DNA of 27,561 bases from Gnetum montanum (taxonomy: Eukaryota > Streptophyta > Gnetopsida > Gnetales > Gnetaceae), in assembly GCA_015680685.1 (NCBI GenBank), contig MNCI01011778.1, forward strand, positions 48,083-75,643, in the 5' to 3' direction. Below are positions 1-9,737 of the stretch, piece after piece (the first letter of the stretch is position 1; each line of letters opens with the position of its first letter). The translations under genes and the position numbers were made by a program. The notes below the pieces were generated by a model that had not been told where the DNA came from, ran no database searches, and saw only the letters and a list, made by a program, of their open reading frames with translations.

Positions 1-147
1 TTTCCCTTAACATTTTTGCAATCCACTCTATTTTGTTCATTTCCATCTTGACATCTATTTCATCGACATTATAGTTTTCTCTTTTTCTCCATCTTTCTTG
101 TTCTTTTTCTTTCTCCATTCTATCACTACCAGAGGTTCGCTCTTAGT
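1..147 (-). pseudogene. Charged minus-strand reading frame fragment, gag-like
   Basis: Read on the minus strand, this stretch is open to the window edge and gives a very charged peptide: an E/K/R/Q-rich run around MEKEKEQERWRKREN, then NYNVDEIDVKMEMNKIEWIA. Such composition occurs in the linker of plant gag proteins and in coiled coils, but I see no diagnostic motif such as a zinc knuckle. It is cut by the window start. It may belong to an inverted or nested older element, because the LTR that follows is in plus orientation. Function is not assigned. Confidence 0.25.
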
Positions 148-709
148 CATGTTGGTCCTGATCCAATTTTTTTGATTTTCTCCTAACCCCTACACCTTTG
201 GTAGTCACCACTATTATATCTCCAGACCCGTATCAACCATACCACAACTCAACCAATGGACTTTTTACCAAAGCAAGGTATCAACTACATTGTGATTCAT
301 TTACCCTTGCTAATATAAAGACTATGTTGTGTGTGCAGATGGAAATCCTACAACAACGGATTGGATCTAGAGGGAACATTTGGAATGGATCGGTGCTAAA
401 GCAGCTATGCAAGGAACAAGATGGATGGTGCACTTACGGATAGACAACGAAAGGTGCAATCTTGGTGTTGGCAGTGGCAGACTTCTTCTTTCTTCTCTCT
501 TCTCTCTCAGCTACCAAATAAGGCATGATGTCAAATGTATAAAGTGTTCATTCTTGTTGTCGTGAACACCAGTTTTGTCATGTTCTGTAATGATGATTCA
601 TTCACATGTCGTCCCATTCACCATTAGTTCCATTCAAGTCAATAATCCCATACCTTCCCAATATTTTGTAAGGAACTTGAGGACGAGTTTTTATTCAGTC
701 ATGGGGGTA
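148..709 (+). other. Decayed 3' internal end of element A, up to its polypurine tract
   Basis: No recognisable protein domain remains here. Two short plus-strand frames (198-443 and 380-565) overlap each other and look like chance. Near the end the sequence reads KELEDEFLFSHGG, in the style of the acidic C-terminus of plant Ty3/gypsy polyproteins that precedes the polypurine tract. It is followed by a G-run (702-706, TGGGGG context) and then TGATGGGACACG, which starts LTR A. The position directly in front of an LTR is the main support. Confidence 0.35.
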
Positions 710-843
710 TGATGGGACACGATATCACATGGGCCACGATATCTTGTCTACCACGATATCACTTCCCCCACGATATTGCATATGCGATATCGCGTCTTCC
801 CCTACGATATCGCATACGTGATATTGCAGCGCGTCGCCAAATC

Positions 844-851
844 TATAAATA
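844..851 (+). promoter_or_regulatory. TATA box of LTR A
   Basis: TATAAATA directly follows the GATATC-rich block. It sits where the U3 core promoter of a plant LTR is expected, and the same octamer occurs at the equivalent place in all the other LTRs of this window. Confidence 0.65.
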
Positions 852-972
852 AGAGGCGACTCTCCCTTGTTTCTCCATCTAGATCTAAACCTTAGCCAAA
901 CTCTTGTAGTTTTTCCATTCTAGAGTTAGAGTAATTTCCATGTGCCCGTAGTAGGAGTCCCAAAGTGAACGG

Positions 973-1029
973 ATCTTTATTTAAGCAAAAATTGTACCTG
1001 AGCACAAGTTTGTGTACGGAAATAAAGAT
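973..1029 (+). promoter_or_regulatory. Poly(A)-signal hairpin in LTR A
   Basis: ATCTTTATTT at 973-982 is exactly complementary to AAATAAAGAT at 1020-1029. The 3' arm contains AATAAA, so the transcript could hide or present its poly(A) signal in a stem. The element begins 129 nt after the TATA box, which should place it in the R region. LTR B carries the identical arms and LTR C a shortened pair that still matches. Folding and function are inferred. Confidence 0.5.
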
Positions 1030-1570
1030 GAACTTTTTGGATAAACCTTGCAGTGCATGGACTAAGCTAAATAGGACTTTAATTACTGTTAATTATTTAA
1101 ATGCTTTATTAGTTAATTAAATATCTCTCAACCCTTAACTCCTAGTTAAGCGTATTCAGTATGACTGCTTCGAGCACGTGCGTTACGCTTGGTAATCCCA
1201 GCAACGAATAGCGTTTGGTAATCCCAGAAGGTTGCATCGGCTCAGGGTGTGAACGGCAAGTGGGAACGGATACTGACGCTAGGCATTAGAACTTAGTTAA
1301 TTAAAGTTAGTTACTTAGTCTCTTCACCCTTTCCCTCAGTAGCATCAGTGATAAAACATAAAAGATATAAAAATCACATACCTCAGACTTACTTAAACAT
1401 ACAACCGTGACAAATACAAGTAAATCTGGGAAGACAATGAACGATTAACCTTAAGTGTTCCATAAGGTGTGTAGGCACTTAGTCTGCGAAGTTTGACTGG
1501 ATCGCGCGTTTAATGCTCATATTCGTATGGTTGAGTGTAGGGGTACCTCGCCACTCATTAATAGTTATCA

Positions 1571-1689
1571 ACTTTTGGATCCTATGAGCAAAATAAGGTC
1601 CCCTTTAATTCAATATTTTTAAAATTTTAACTTCTAATTTTGACCAAAAAATTGACCATAAGACAACCACAAGTGATAAAAGTCAATTG
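1571..1689 (+). other. PBS-like site and short internal remnant of element A
   Basis: TTGGATCCTATGAGC at 1575-1589 directly follows the LTR A end and resembles the initiator-tRNA primer-binding site of many plant retrotransposons (TGGTATCAGAGC), though only partly. About 100 bp of AT-rich sequence follow, without a coding signal, before LTR C sequence begins. No internal gene of element A remains on this side. Confidence 0.35.
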
Positions 1690-2392
1690 TGGTGAAAATT
1701 CAATGAACCACATGTCATGGCAAGCTCATGGCAATTCCATCACATGTTGTAGTGTAGTTGTGATTACCCAAACCATGGTCATGGTTAAGTCATGCTACCT
1801 AGAATAGTGAAAAAATTCAAATAGTTTAAACCTCAATACATAAAACAAGTTGTGGTATAATAGACCATGGGTCATGGTATAGAGCACAAGAGAGACCATG
1901 AGTCATGGTATAGTTATGGTGGCCTATAACACCTCCTAACCTAAGCTTAGGCTAGAAAGACTTTACATAAAATAAAAAGTGCAATGTAATAAAAATATTA
2001 AAAGATGCCAAGGAAATGAACAAGCAAAGCAATAGGCATATTTGAAAAATATGTGCAAAAGAGTAGAAACAAAATTAAATGTTATAAACCAGATAATATC
2101 CCATTGTATGAAAACCTACCATGTACACCACAGGTTCTAGTTCATATAATCTTAATGCTCGTGGAAATATTAGTGTATTCAAAATGCATTTAATATAACT
2201 AGGAATAATTCATGAACTAAAACATTAGCGAGTAAATGGAACTTTTGAATATTGGAAAATGTGAAAGCATTAATATTCAAACATTAAGAAATAATAAAGA
2301 TTCCAAACGTTACATCATGAGTTCAAATCCTAAATGATGAACGTTGAATTTGGTGTTAGTCAACTATGATGTCGTAGATGTGATATTACATC
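1690..2392 (+). repeat. LTR C, upstream half of U3 (interrupted by the Tat element)
   Basis: The stretch holds repeated CATGGTCATGG / CCATGGGTCATGG words (about 1710-1920) that also fill the U3 of LTR B (about 19840-20040). Its end, GATGTCGTAGATGTGATATT, aligns with GATGTTGTAGATATGATATC in LTR B (near 20126). After the 16-kb insertion is removed, the sequence continues at 18498 with a TATA box 75 nt further on, as in LTR B. It is therefore the 5' part of one LTR. The start near 1690 is a guess. Confidence 0.5.
2388..2392. repeat. Target-site duplication, left copy (ACATC)
   Basis: The five bases ACATC directly precede the TG of the 5' LTR and recur directly after the CA of the 3' LTR (18493-18497). 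A 5-bp duplication is typical of Ty3/gypsy integration. A perfect match argues that both LTRs belong to one insertion and were not assembled by recombination between copies. Confidence 0.9.
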
Positions 2393-2810
2393 TGAAACAC
2401 CATAAAATTTTGAGACCCTCTTGCTTCACTAGGGTCTTGGAATTTAGGCAAGGACTTCCACAAGTGTAGCGTCATGATAGTTTGACAAGAAAATATAGGC
2501 ACTGAGGTTAGACTATTCAGTCCGGCAAGTTTTCTATCTCCAAAGTTGACAGGCCCGATGGACTCTCTGGCCTGCCCACCTAGACAATTCACTCGGCTGA
2601 TAGTCTACTCAGAAAATATGCTAGGAGTTGCTAAAAGTGTTTGGGATGAGCAAAACAGTTCGGCAAGTTTTCTAGTAGAGAAGTCTGCTATAGTACGCTA
2701 CGCTGCACAATGTAGCAAGCCTTCAAAAAATCAATCAAGCATCTGAATCCAAGCTTTGGCAAGATGTTCGATTAAGGCAAAGTCAGAATTTGGCCAACAC
2801 AGGGTGATAC

Positions 2811-2835
2811 GCTATGCTACGCTACATAGCGTAGC
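2811..2835. repeat. Palindromic TAGC word in U3
   Basis: GCTACGCTA (2816-2824) and TAGCGTAGC (2827-2835) form a perfect 9-bp inverted repeat around two bases. Similar words lie at about 3008-3042 and 3148-3205. Where the left arm has ATGC instead of ACGC, the right arm has GCAT, so the pairing is kept. It could be a binding site for a dimeric factor or a cruciform-forming sequence. Confidence 0.6.
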
Positions 2836-3592
2836 ACAACGTAGTAAGGGTAAAACACACAAAGACTCCTCTACCAAGTTGTTTCGGCAAAAGGACTGGA
2901 TCTAATAGTATTTTGACTTCTGAAACCACCTTGTCTCAGTTAGCCCTTCAACCACAAGCAAAGTTTTGTTGTGAAACCCTGCAATTTTGACAGAAATGCA
3001 TGTTACATTGGCTGCTACACTATGCTACACTACATAGCATAGGAAAGATGCAAATTAATAAAATGCTCCAAAGATTAACCCAGCGTGTGCCAAGGCTTTT
3101 AGCAAATGCTGTTGACTCCAACGCAAGTTTCTTGTTGAAACCGAGGGCTACGCTATGCTACGCTACATAGCATAGCACAGCGTAGCAAGCAGCTACGCTA
3201 CGTCAATGTGTTAGACAGCATAAGTGATGCAAAGTTGACAAAGGCATCAGGACACCTTCAGCTAGCTCTACAGCTTGTTAGCAATAACTAAGCTTACCGT
3301 GATCAGCGACTTTGTTCCACTTTGGCATACCCCTTAGTCCATCCCCCAAAATTTGTTGCTATGGTTGATCTTGTTCATAAGGATAGGGAAGACGTAGTCC
3401 TGGGGTGGAGACTCCATTTCTTCTTGCAGTGTTAGCACACTGGATTCCACAATGTGCAGTTTCGACAACATGGTTACAGCGTAGCAAAGTTCGCGACTGG
3501 CACAACACACCTGCATGGTACCGTCATGTTTGCATATTGTGGGGTCCAGGACACGTGGCATCTAGACTACATTTTTCTCCTGCTCTTGGCCC

Positions 3593-3600
3593 TATAAATA
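3593..3600 (+). promoter_or_regulatory. TATA box of the 5' LTR
   Basis: TATAAATA in the context GGCCCTATAAATACC is identical in both LTRs (second copy at 17890-17897). It lies about 1200 bp from the LTR start and 570 bp from its end. Transcription of the genomic RNA should begin about 30 nt downstream. Confidence 0.8.
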
Positions 3601-4172
3601 CCCTGGCAAACAACGCTCAAAAGGTTGGCTTTTCTAGTTGGCATTTTTCATCCAAAGCGTTGGCCTTTTTGCATTAACAAGAGCTTGTTGGCTTTTCGCA
3701 TTGGTTGGTTGGCTTGTTGATTGGCTTCTTGCATAGTTGGCTTTCCAGATCGACTTTTGGCGCAGTTGGCTTTTAAGTTTGCATTCTGGTTACCTCTGAG
3801 ATTTCTGTGCTTCCCAGTGTTATACAACTAATTTTGTCCATCTCAACAAAGTATAAAGTCACGATCTTGAGGTGATGCATTCTCTCATTCCAATTTGCTT
3901 TACATTTCTATTTATTATCATCGTATTTTGCATCATTTTCATCCCATTGCATTTAATAATCATCATATTATGTTACGAGCATCGTTTCCGAAGTAAACAT
4001 CTGCGAAAGGTTAAGTCACACCTATTAAGTCCCTGTTTGATCGACAAGACCATCCAGGACACCCTGAATCCATTTTTTTCAGCACAGCCCTCACATGGAT
4101 CCAAGGTTAAACTGTTTTACTTGGTAACCTCTCGGTGTTCTAGCTACCGATGTTTTTAGTCGCAACAATTTT

Positions 4173-4190
4173 TGGCGCTAGAAGGAGGGC
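4173..4190 (+). other. Primer-binding site of the Tat element
   Basis: TGGCGCTAGAAGGAGGGC begins five bases after the LTR end. A PBS opening with TGGCGC is usual in plant Tat/Athila elements, where a tRNA 3' end in ...GCGCCA primes minus-strand synthesis. I do not assign the tRNA. Matching the tRNA 3' ends of the host genome to this 18-mer would settle it. Confidence 0.7.
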
Positions 4191-4606
4191 CTTTTGGTGC
4201 CCTTTTTACATCTCACGGGTAGTCCTGCACACTCTTTGTACCTCGTCACTCATAAGCGTAAATGTGACACCCTTGCAGTTGTTTATGCATTGTGTGGTAC
4301 AAGCTAGTCACAATGACGGTTCCTTTGGAACCTTGTAGGACAAAAAGCCTCTGATCACCTCTTGATCTCTATTTTTTCTTGCTCGCAAACTATTTCAACC
4401 TCGCAAAAATGATTTCCTCAACCACTGTTGTTGCTACCTCAAACCTTAAGGTCCATTTTTTGGTTTAGGGTACCATAGGTGCCAAGCAACTGCCTAGCCT
4501 AGTGCAAGGGCCACGTCGATCTCTTAGGATCCAAAATTGATCACCTGAGAGCTTGGTACAACATATTGAAATTTAGAATTTCCTCTATGCTAAGATCCAA
4601 GCAAAT
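4191..4606 (+). other. 5' untranslated leader of the Tat element
   Basis: This is the space between the PBS and the first gag-like frame. Several ATGs occur, but only short frames follow, and I see no conserved domain. In retrotransposons this region carries packaging and dimerisation signals; none can be recognised by eye here. Confidence 0.5.
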
Positions 4607-7279
4607 TTGCCCTTGTATGCCCAAGAACTCGAAGACAAACATAACTTCGAGTTCCTTTACCAAAATGGGAGGGAATTTATCCCTACTCCTGGCGCCTTCA
4701 TTCCATTGGACGGACCAGTAGGTCTAGGGAGCAGCGAGACACGACATCCCACTATGATGAGGCGTTTCAGGACGGATAAGAGGACTTGGATTCCTCGTCC
4801 GAGGATGGGGGTCAAACTAACTCTACAACTATCCCTCCCATCATGGCCTTCTAGTCGAACTTGCTCTTCGTGATTGCTCCCTTTACGATTACGTCCACCC
4901 TGTCACAAACTGCAGTTTCATCGACCATGGGTAGCCATGCCATACCCTCGACGTATCAACATGCTATTCCTCCGTCTCTTTTCTAGGCACTATCCCTCCA
5001 CAATTTATTCACCAATCTATTCCTTCATCGTACCAAGCATCGATCATAGCTACCTTGTCTTACGTGCACAATGTACCTTCATCACAGTTTCATATAGTCT
5101 CCGCTTCCATTCTAGCATCTACACCTGTTCCACCATCAGCGGCGGGCCTAGCCCCAGCCACGTGGTAGACCCCAATCACTTCTCGCCTTGCTTCACAACC
5201 TTCCCAAATGTTGCACTACACTCACCATTAAGAATATTAGGTCCTGCAAATGGTATAACCAAGCGTGGGACTATGGTCTACCCCACCAATTACGCAAACA
5301 ACCTATCCTATGGCACCACCGGCAGCCACTACTCCAACAGCACCACTCACTAGGTGGTGGACAACATAAGCAGCACCCTTCGTGGGGGCTGCCCCAACGA
5401 CACCACCTATGAGCCAGGTCACTGCCCCTACCATGCCACTAATGGTGGCTACCCCTGCAACCCTACAACCATCTGCATCGTCCCCAGGTTTGGACTAAGC
5501 ATTCCAACTTATCTAGACAGTTACTGAAGAAATTAAGTGCCTGAAAGCTACCGATTCTAACACAGTACAAGTCATGGATTTCTACCATGATGATCCCATC
5601 ATCCCAACAGTCCCCATGTTCACATTACCCCCTAGGATGCCACTCCCCTACTTTACAAAGTACAATAGGGAGGGTGATCCCAATGCGCATCTCGTGACAT
5701 TTAGATCTGAGTCCCTTCTACTGCAATAATGGCCGCACACCATCATTTGCATCTTTACTATGTCTCTGATGGGCAAAGCTTTAGACTAGTACTGCGTGCT
5801 CCCATGCTCTTCTATCTCAACCCTAGAGGAGCTGCTGACTCAGTTTGTAACTCGTTTCAAGTATAACTTGAAACCAAAGGTTACGCTGGATCAGTTAATG
5901 AGTGTTAAGCAAGATCCACTGGAATCAGTCCAAAAATTTATACAGCGGTGGAGTGCTACCTTGAATGAGATCCGTGAGCCTATCGCAGAGGCCCATCTGC
6001 TGGCCATCTTTAAGGGTGCAGTAAATGACTTTATTAAGTCCAAACTGTACTACCTAGCTCCATGAACTCTTAGTCAAGCTTTTGCCCAAACCAAGAGCAT
6101 TCAAGACGTGGCCGAGGCAAGTAAAGATCTGGCCTATGTTGCATATAAAAACACATATATCAAGAAGGACAAAGAAAAAGGCAAGGCTGCAATAGCCATA
6201 GTGGCCGCTATGGAAAATGAGGCCAAGCCCAACAACAATAACAACAAAAAGGCAGCCACTACGTCAACTAACCTCGAGTGCAGCTCAAGTAACGTTGCCA
6301 AACCCTCAACATTAGCACCAGAGGCATCAACATCATCTAAGCCCAATTTTGAGTGTAAAGATCACTCTAAATACACCCCTCTGCCTGTCAAGCGTTCAAA
6401 CCTCTTGAAGCAATGTTGGGAGCTGGGTACATCTAACATAAGTGAATATCGAAGGAGGCAGCCAAAATGCATCAACAGTACTGTGAGCTCCTTAGGAACC
6501 CCTCTTTGGCTATGCCCAACGAGCTGCCAGTTCCTAAGAATTTCAGGCTAGAATGGTTCTGTGACTACTATCAACTTTGTGGTCACGACACAGATTATTG
6601 TTTAGCATTAAAGGATGACATTCAACGAATGATTGATAAGAGGAAGTTGGTTCTAGATGAAAGCAACCCCGTGCACCCCGAGAATCAATCTATGCACGTT
6701 TACAAAGACCCACTTAACGCTAATAATGTCAGCTACATCATCAACACCATTAGCGTAGACAGTAATCTCGAACTACCTCAGCAACCATTTGTGGTTCGTG
6801 TGCCTCAGCATAGTGCACCGACACTAGCAGTGGTTAAAAAGTCACTGTAGCAACCATTTTTCCTTAAAGTTCCCTCTTGGACATCCACCCCTGCACCTTC
6901 CATGTTTAAAACCACATCGCCACCTACGTTGACACCAGAAACACCATTTATCATCAGGGGGCCGAAACATTCAACTACCCCCACCATACAAAGTCAAGCC
7001 AAGACAGCCTCAAAACCTTCTCATTCAAAGAAGAGGGAAGAGCAACCGATAGATAAGGCGACTAAACAATGTACTGCCTCAAGTCCCCCTAAGCCTACCT
7101 CCTCATCTTCCATGCCTTTGCCCCTCTCGTCATCAACACCTGATGCCGCTATGCCCAAGCAATCATCGCCAGCCTGCCCAAAAAGGTCCAACCCCAAACC
7201 TGAAACTGCTCCTCAGGAAATTTGTCTCCTAGGACGAATGGAGGAAGAGAAGGGTAGCATGCAACAGGAGAGTGGATAG
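4607..7279 (+). pseudogene. gag: gag of the Tat element, broken
   Basis: Gag forms the virus-like particle and binds the genomic RNA. The N-terminal part (4607-5560) is a frame-broken, Pro/Thr/Ser-rich stretch beginning LPLYAQELEDKHNFEF. The capsid-like core starts near 5575 (MPLPYFTKYNREGDPNAHL, then SISTLEELLTQFVTRFKYNL and LMSVKQDPLESVQKFIQRW), matching the Retrotrans_gag pattern. A zinc-knuckle-like CDYYQLCGHDTDYC at 6560-6601 is followed by LALKDDIQRMIDK, the usual end of Tat gag. A Pro/Ser/Thr/Lys linker follows. In-frame stops interrupt the core, for example TAA after LLLQ and TAG after KALD, and a frame change near 6460 separates core and zinc knuckle. No ATG start could be fixed. Confidence 0.8.
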
Positions 7280-7336
7280 GACCTGCTAAACGCCCTTACT
7301 CAGGTTAAGCAGGCTCTAAAACAGAAGAATATAACT

Positions 7337-8179
7337 TTGAGCATGTATGACCTGGTAATGGCCTCTACCACACACCGTGAGGCCTTGGTTCATATGTTGA
7401 CGTCCATACCAGTGGATGAAAGCATACCAGCGGAGGAAAAGGAAATTCATGCAGTTATGCTCCCTCCTGCATCTGAAAAACCAAGGCCAACTCAGTTAAC
7501 ATTTTGTGATGGATCCATTAAAGATGACCCTGAAAAGGGTTAGGTGACAATGACACCGATGTTCATCACAATTTAGGTCAACCAACATAGGATCCGAACT
7601 GTACACGTTGATGACGGTGCTGCGACCAATGTCATCCCTTTTCCCATTGTGGACAAGTTGGGCCTAGTGGATCAAATCAAGCCTACAACGACATCCTATC
7701 TAAAATCATTTAATGGGGCACGAGTGCCACTTAAAGGGACTGTGCAGATCAACTTTGTGGTAGGGGACCAATTTTCCACAAATGCAACATTCATAGTGGT
7801 AGAGGAGATGCCAGGATTCAACCTGATTTTGGGGAGATCGTGGTTGGCCCAACTGAGGGCCGTTTCATCGTTGATACATCAAGAGATCCATTTACCCTAT
7901 GCGGGAGGGGAAATGATGATGCATGGTGATAAAGTAGCTCCTTGGACCATAAATAATGTGGGGGTAGAACAAGGTTCAAAGAACAAAGTCTCTAAAGAAC
8001 AAGCCCCCATTCAAATGGAGGTGCCTGAACAAGCTAAAACTGGTACCAACGAAGTCACAACGTGGTTTGAACTGCCATTTCAGGCAGCAAATGATAACGT
8101 AGAGGAATACGACAACAAGGTCCCTTGGCCTTATACATTGATGAACCCACGATGGGTCAAAAAACAACTCCAAAATTGA
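7337..8179 (+). pseudogene. Aspartic protease of the Tat element, broken
   Basis: One frame runs from MYDLVMASTTHREALVHML through LTFCDGSIKDDPEKG, a stop (7541-7543), a second stop at about 7573, then VHVDDGAATNVIPFPIVDKLGL (active-site D in the VDDGAA stretch, 7607-7624). It ends in FNLILGRSWLAQLRAVSS, the hydrophobic-G-R-W segment that closes plant retroelement proteases. The enzyme would cleave the gag-pol precursor in the particle. The frame ends VKKQLQN-stop at 8179, so it does not run into RT as in most Ty3/gypsy elements. The tail after the protease, rich in Glu and Lys, is unassigned. Confidence 0.82.
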
Positions 8180-8320
8180 ACCGTGTCCACGTTAGCATAG
8201 CTACGTTACCCTTTACGCATACTTCTCCTCACCTGCACTGTTTGCTTTACATTCATCATTGGCTTTAACGTCCTCTTTATTCACACTGTTTGCGTCGTGT
8301 ACTTCTTTTGCATATTTCAT

Positions 8321-8521
8321 GGCCTGCTAAGGCCTAAAATTGGCAAAATTATTTACCCTGCATCTTTGTGCTGGCCTGAAATGATCTAAAACTAGCGATG
8401 GCTCAGAATGGCCTTAAACTACCACTGCAGCCCACCAAGGCCTAAACTGGCTATTCAAAAAAGAAATAAAAAAAATTATTTTTCTTATCACCTGACAATG
8501 GTCTAAAATGGCCTAAAACTA
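8321..8521 (+). repeat. Degenerate repeat array 1 (GGCCTTAAACTAGC words)
   Basis: Words such as GGCCTAAAATTGGC (8331), GATCTAAAACTAGC (8383), GGCCTTAAACTACC (8410), GGCCTAAACTGGC (8439) and TGGCCTAAAACTAAG (about 8509) repeat with irregular spacing. The core CCTTAAACTAGC is shared with array 2 (11472-11705) and array 3 (15000-15329). The rest of 8180-8678 is AT-rich and shows no gene. Confidence 0.55.
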
Positions 8522-8741
8522 AGATGGAACAAAAAAAGGGATAAAAACAGATAACATAGATAATACACAAGCTAAAATAAAGGGAATCTTGTGATAGTTC
8601 ATCTTCCATTTAAAGTCTCAATCAAATAATGTTTACAATATTCTTTCAAAAATTCAAATAAAATCCCTTGCTATCATTCTACGAATCTTCCTCTACACCA
8701 TCGTTCCCTCCCTCAAAAGACCTTGTATCTTCATCCAGATT

Positions 8742-8828
8742 CTGTATCACAGAAATTTAAGTAGTCAATCAGAGTCACAATAAAAACTAGAATAAAATAA
8801 GTGGTTGCATTGCAAAAAAATGACTAAC
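8742..8828 (-). other. Candidate last intron of the antisense gene (87 nt)
   Basis: On the minus strand the border reads TCTCAG|GTTAGTCA ... TTTCTGTGATACAG|AATCTGG. It joins GMSQ to NLDEDTRSF without changing frame and is T-rich, as plant introns are. This is one of the clearest splice pairs in the window. Confidence 0.65.
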
Positions 8829-9649
8829 CTGAGACATCCCCACGTCTGTCTTAGGGGGTATGCGATCTAGGTTGGCCCTAAGGCGCTACAAGACCTCCTC
8901 TTCAGTAATGTCTGCCCAGTGCCTATCTCCTAAGTTAGCATTTGCTGCAACTTTCTCCTTTTCAATAGCTATCCATCTCGGTGGACTTGGAGAAAAGGAG
9001 GTAGTGGTGGTTCCACTCGTGGGAAAACTCACTTCTCGTTCAGGGGATTCATTAACCGTCACTTGTTGCATGAACTTGTCGTAAGCCCCAAAAGTGCCAA
9101 TGACATCGAGGAACACTTCATGCATATACAACTTAATAGAAGCATCCTGGTAGTGTTTACGGTAAGTGGCACATTCTAGTTTATACATATGCTTATGGTT
9201 TTTCTGTGACTGACCCCACTCGTAAACTCTTGCACTATAGTCTTTCCAATCTTGGTTCTTTTGGGCCAACAAGTCCATTTGCATACGCTGCTTTATTATT
9301 TTATGTGTGGCCTCATTGTTGTGCCGCGTAGTCGTCTAATACCTTGCATAATCAATGACGGCCATGCACCAACTGCCATCGTTGGTATCCCAGACCAAAA
9401 GGAACTCATTCTTGGAGAGGAGATCTCCCACCTCGATGGTTAGATTTGCCTTCTCCTTCTCAAGCCTCTAGACTCGTTTCCACAGGTCTTGGTTTACATG
9501 CCTGCACTCCCACAAGGAGCATCCTGAGTACTACGCACATTCGCTAGCCTTGTTGTATATGCGATGAGGTACTTCGATCACTTCTGGTGAGAATGCAAGC
9601 ATGACATCGACCTTAACTGCTTTCTTAGGGTCTCGCTTAAGGTGAGAGG

Positions 9650-9737
9650 CTGTCAACTGCACACAAAAAAAGCATTAGTCACAGTGGTGTAGCAAAGTTT
9701 AGCAATTTAAAAAACCTAGCGTAGCTACTTCACTCAC
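9650..9737 (-). other. Candidate intron of the antisense gene (88 nt)
   Basis: The minus strand reads AAGTGG|GTGAGTGAAG at the donor and TTGACAG|CCTCTCACC at the acceptor, keeping one frame from QIDLEV into ASHLKRDPKKAVKV. An alternative pair (donor GAA|GTGGGT, acceptor TGTGCAG|TTGACA, 85 nt, 9657-9741) also keeps the frame. Which is used cannot be decided by eye. Confidence 0.6.

Larger units (their letters stand above)
710..1570 (+). repeat. LTR A (about 860 bp), 5' LTR or solo LTR of an old retrotransposon
   Basis: It starts TGATGGGACAC just after a G-rich tract and ends GTTATCA just before a PBS-like TTGGATCC, so TG...CA borders are plausible. The U3 (717-832) is packed with about seven copies of CACGATATC-type words. 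A TATAAATA box lies at 844-851. Downstream is a perfect inverted repeat with AATAAA in its 3' arm (973-982 and 1020-1029), then two copies of TTGGTAATCCCA (1189-1200 and 1215-1226). The order U3 words, TATA, inverted repeat, TTGGTAATC module is shared with LTRs B and C at low sequence identity, which supports calling it an LTR. The exact ends are inferred. Confidence 0.6.
2393..4167 (+). repeat. 5' LTR of the Tat element (1775 bp)
   Basis: It starts TGAAACACCATAAAAT, ends GTCGCAACA, and aligns end to end with 16690-18492. U3 contains palindromic TAGC words (2690-2720, 2811-2835, 3008-3042, 3148-3205). The TATA box is at 3593-3600. Downstream, R/U5 carries about ten copies of a (G)TTGGCTTTT word (about 3621-3775), several read as GTTGGCTT and TTGGCATTT variants. 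Two short complementary frames inside it (3334-3561 minus and 3405-3677 plus) recur in the other LTR but show no protein signature, so I treat them as noncoding. Confidence 0.93.

Noticed and set aside
3334-3677. Pair of overlapping ORFs on both strands in the 5' LTR, recurring in the 3' LTR (17631-17974)
   Set aside because: They lie across U3 and the TATA box. The recurrence is explained by the LTR duplication, and no protein motif is visible.
6134-6346. Minus-strand hydrophobic ORF inside gag
   Set aside because: It is the reverse of the Asn/Lys/Ala-rich gag linker. Low complexity creates the apparent Leu run.
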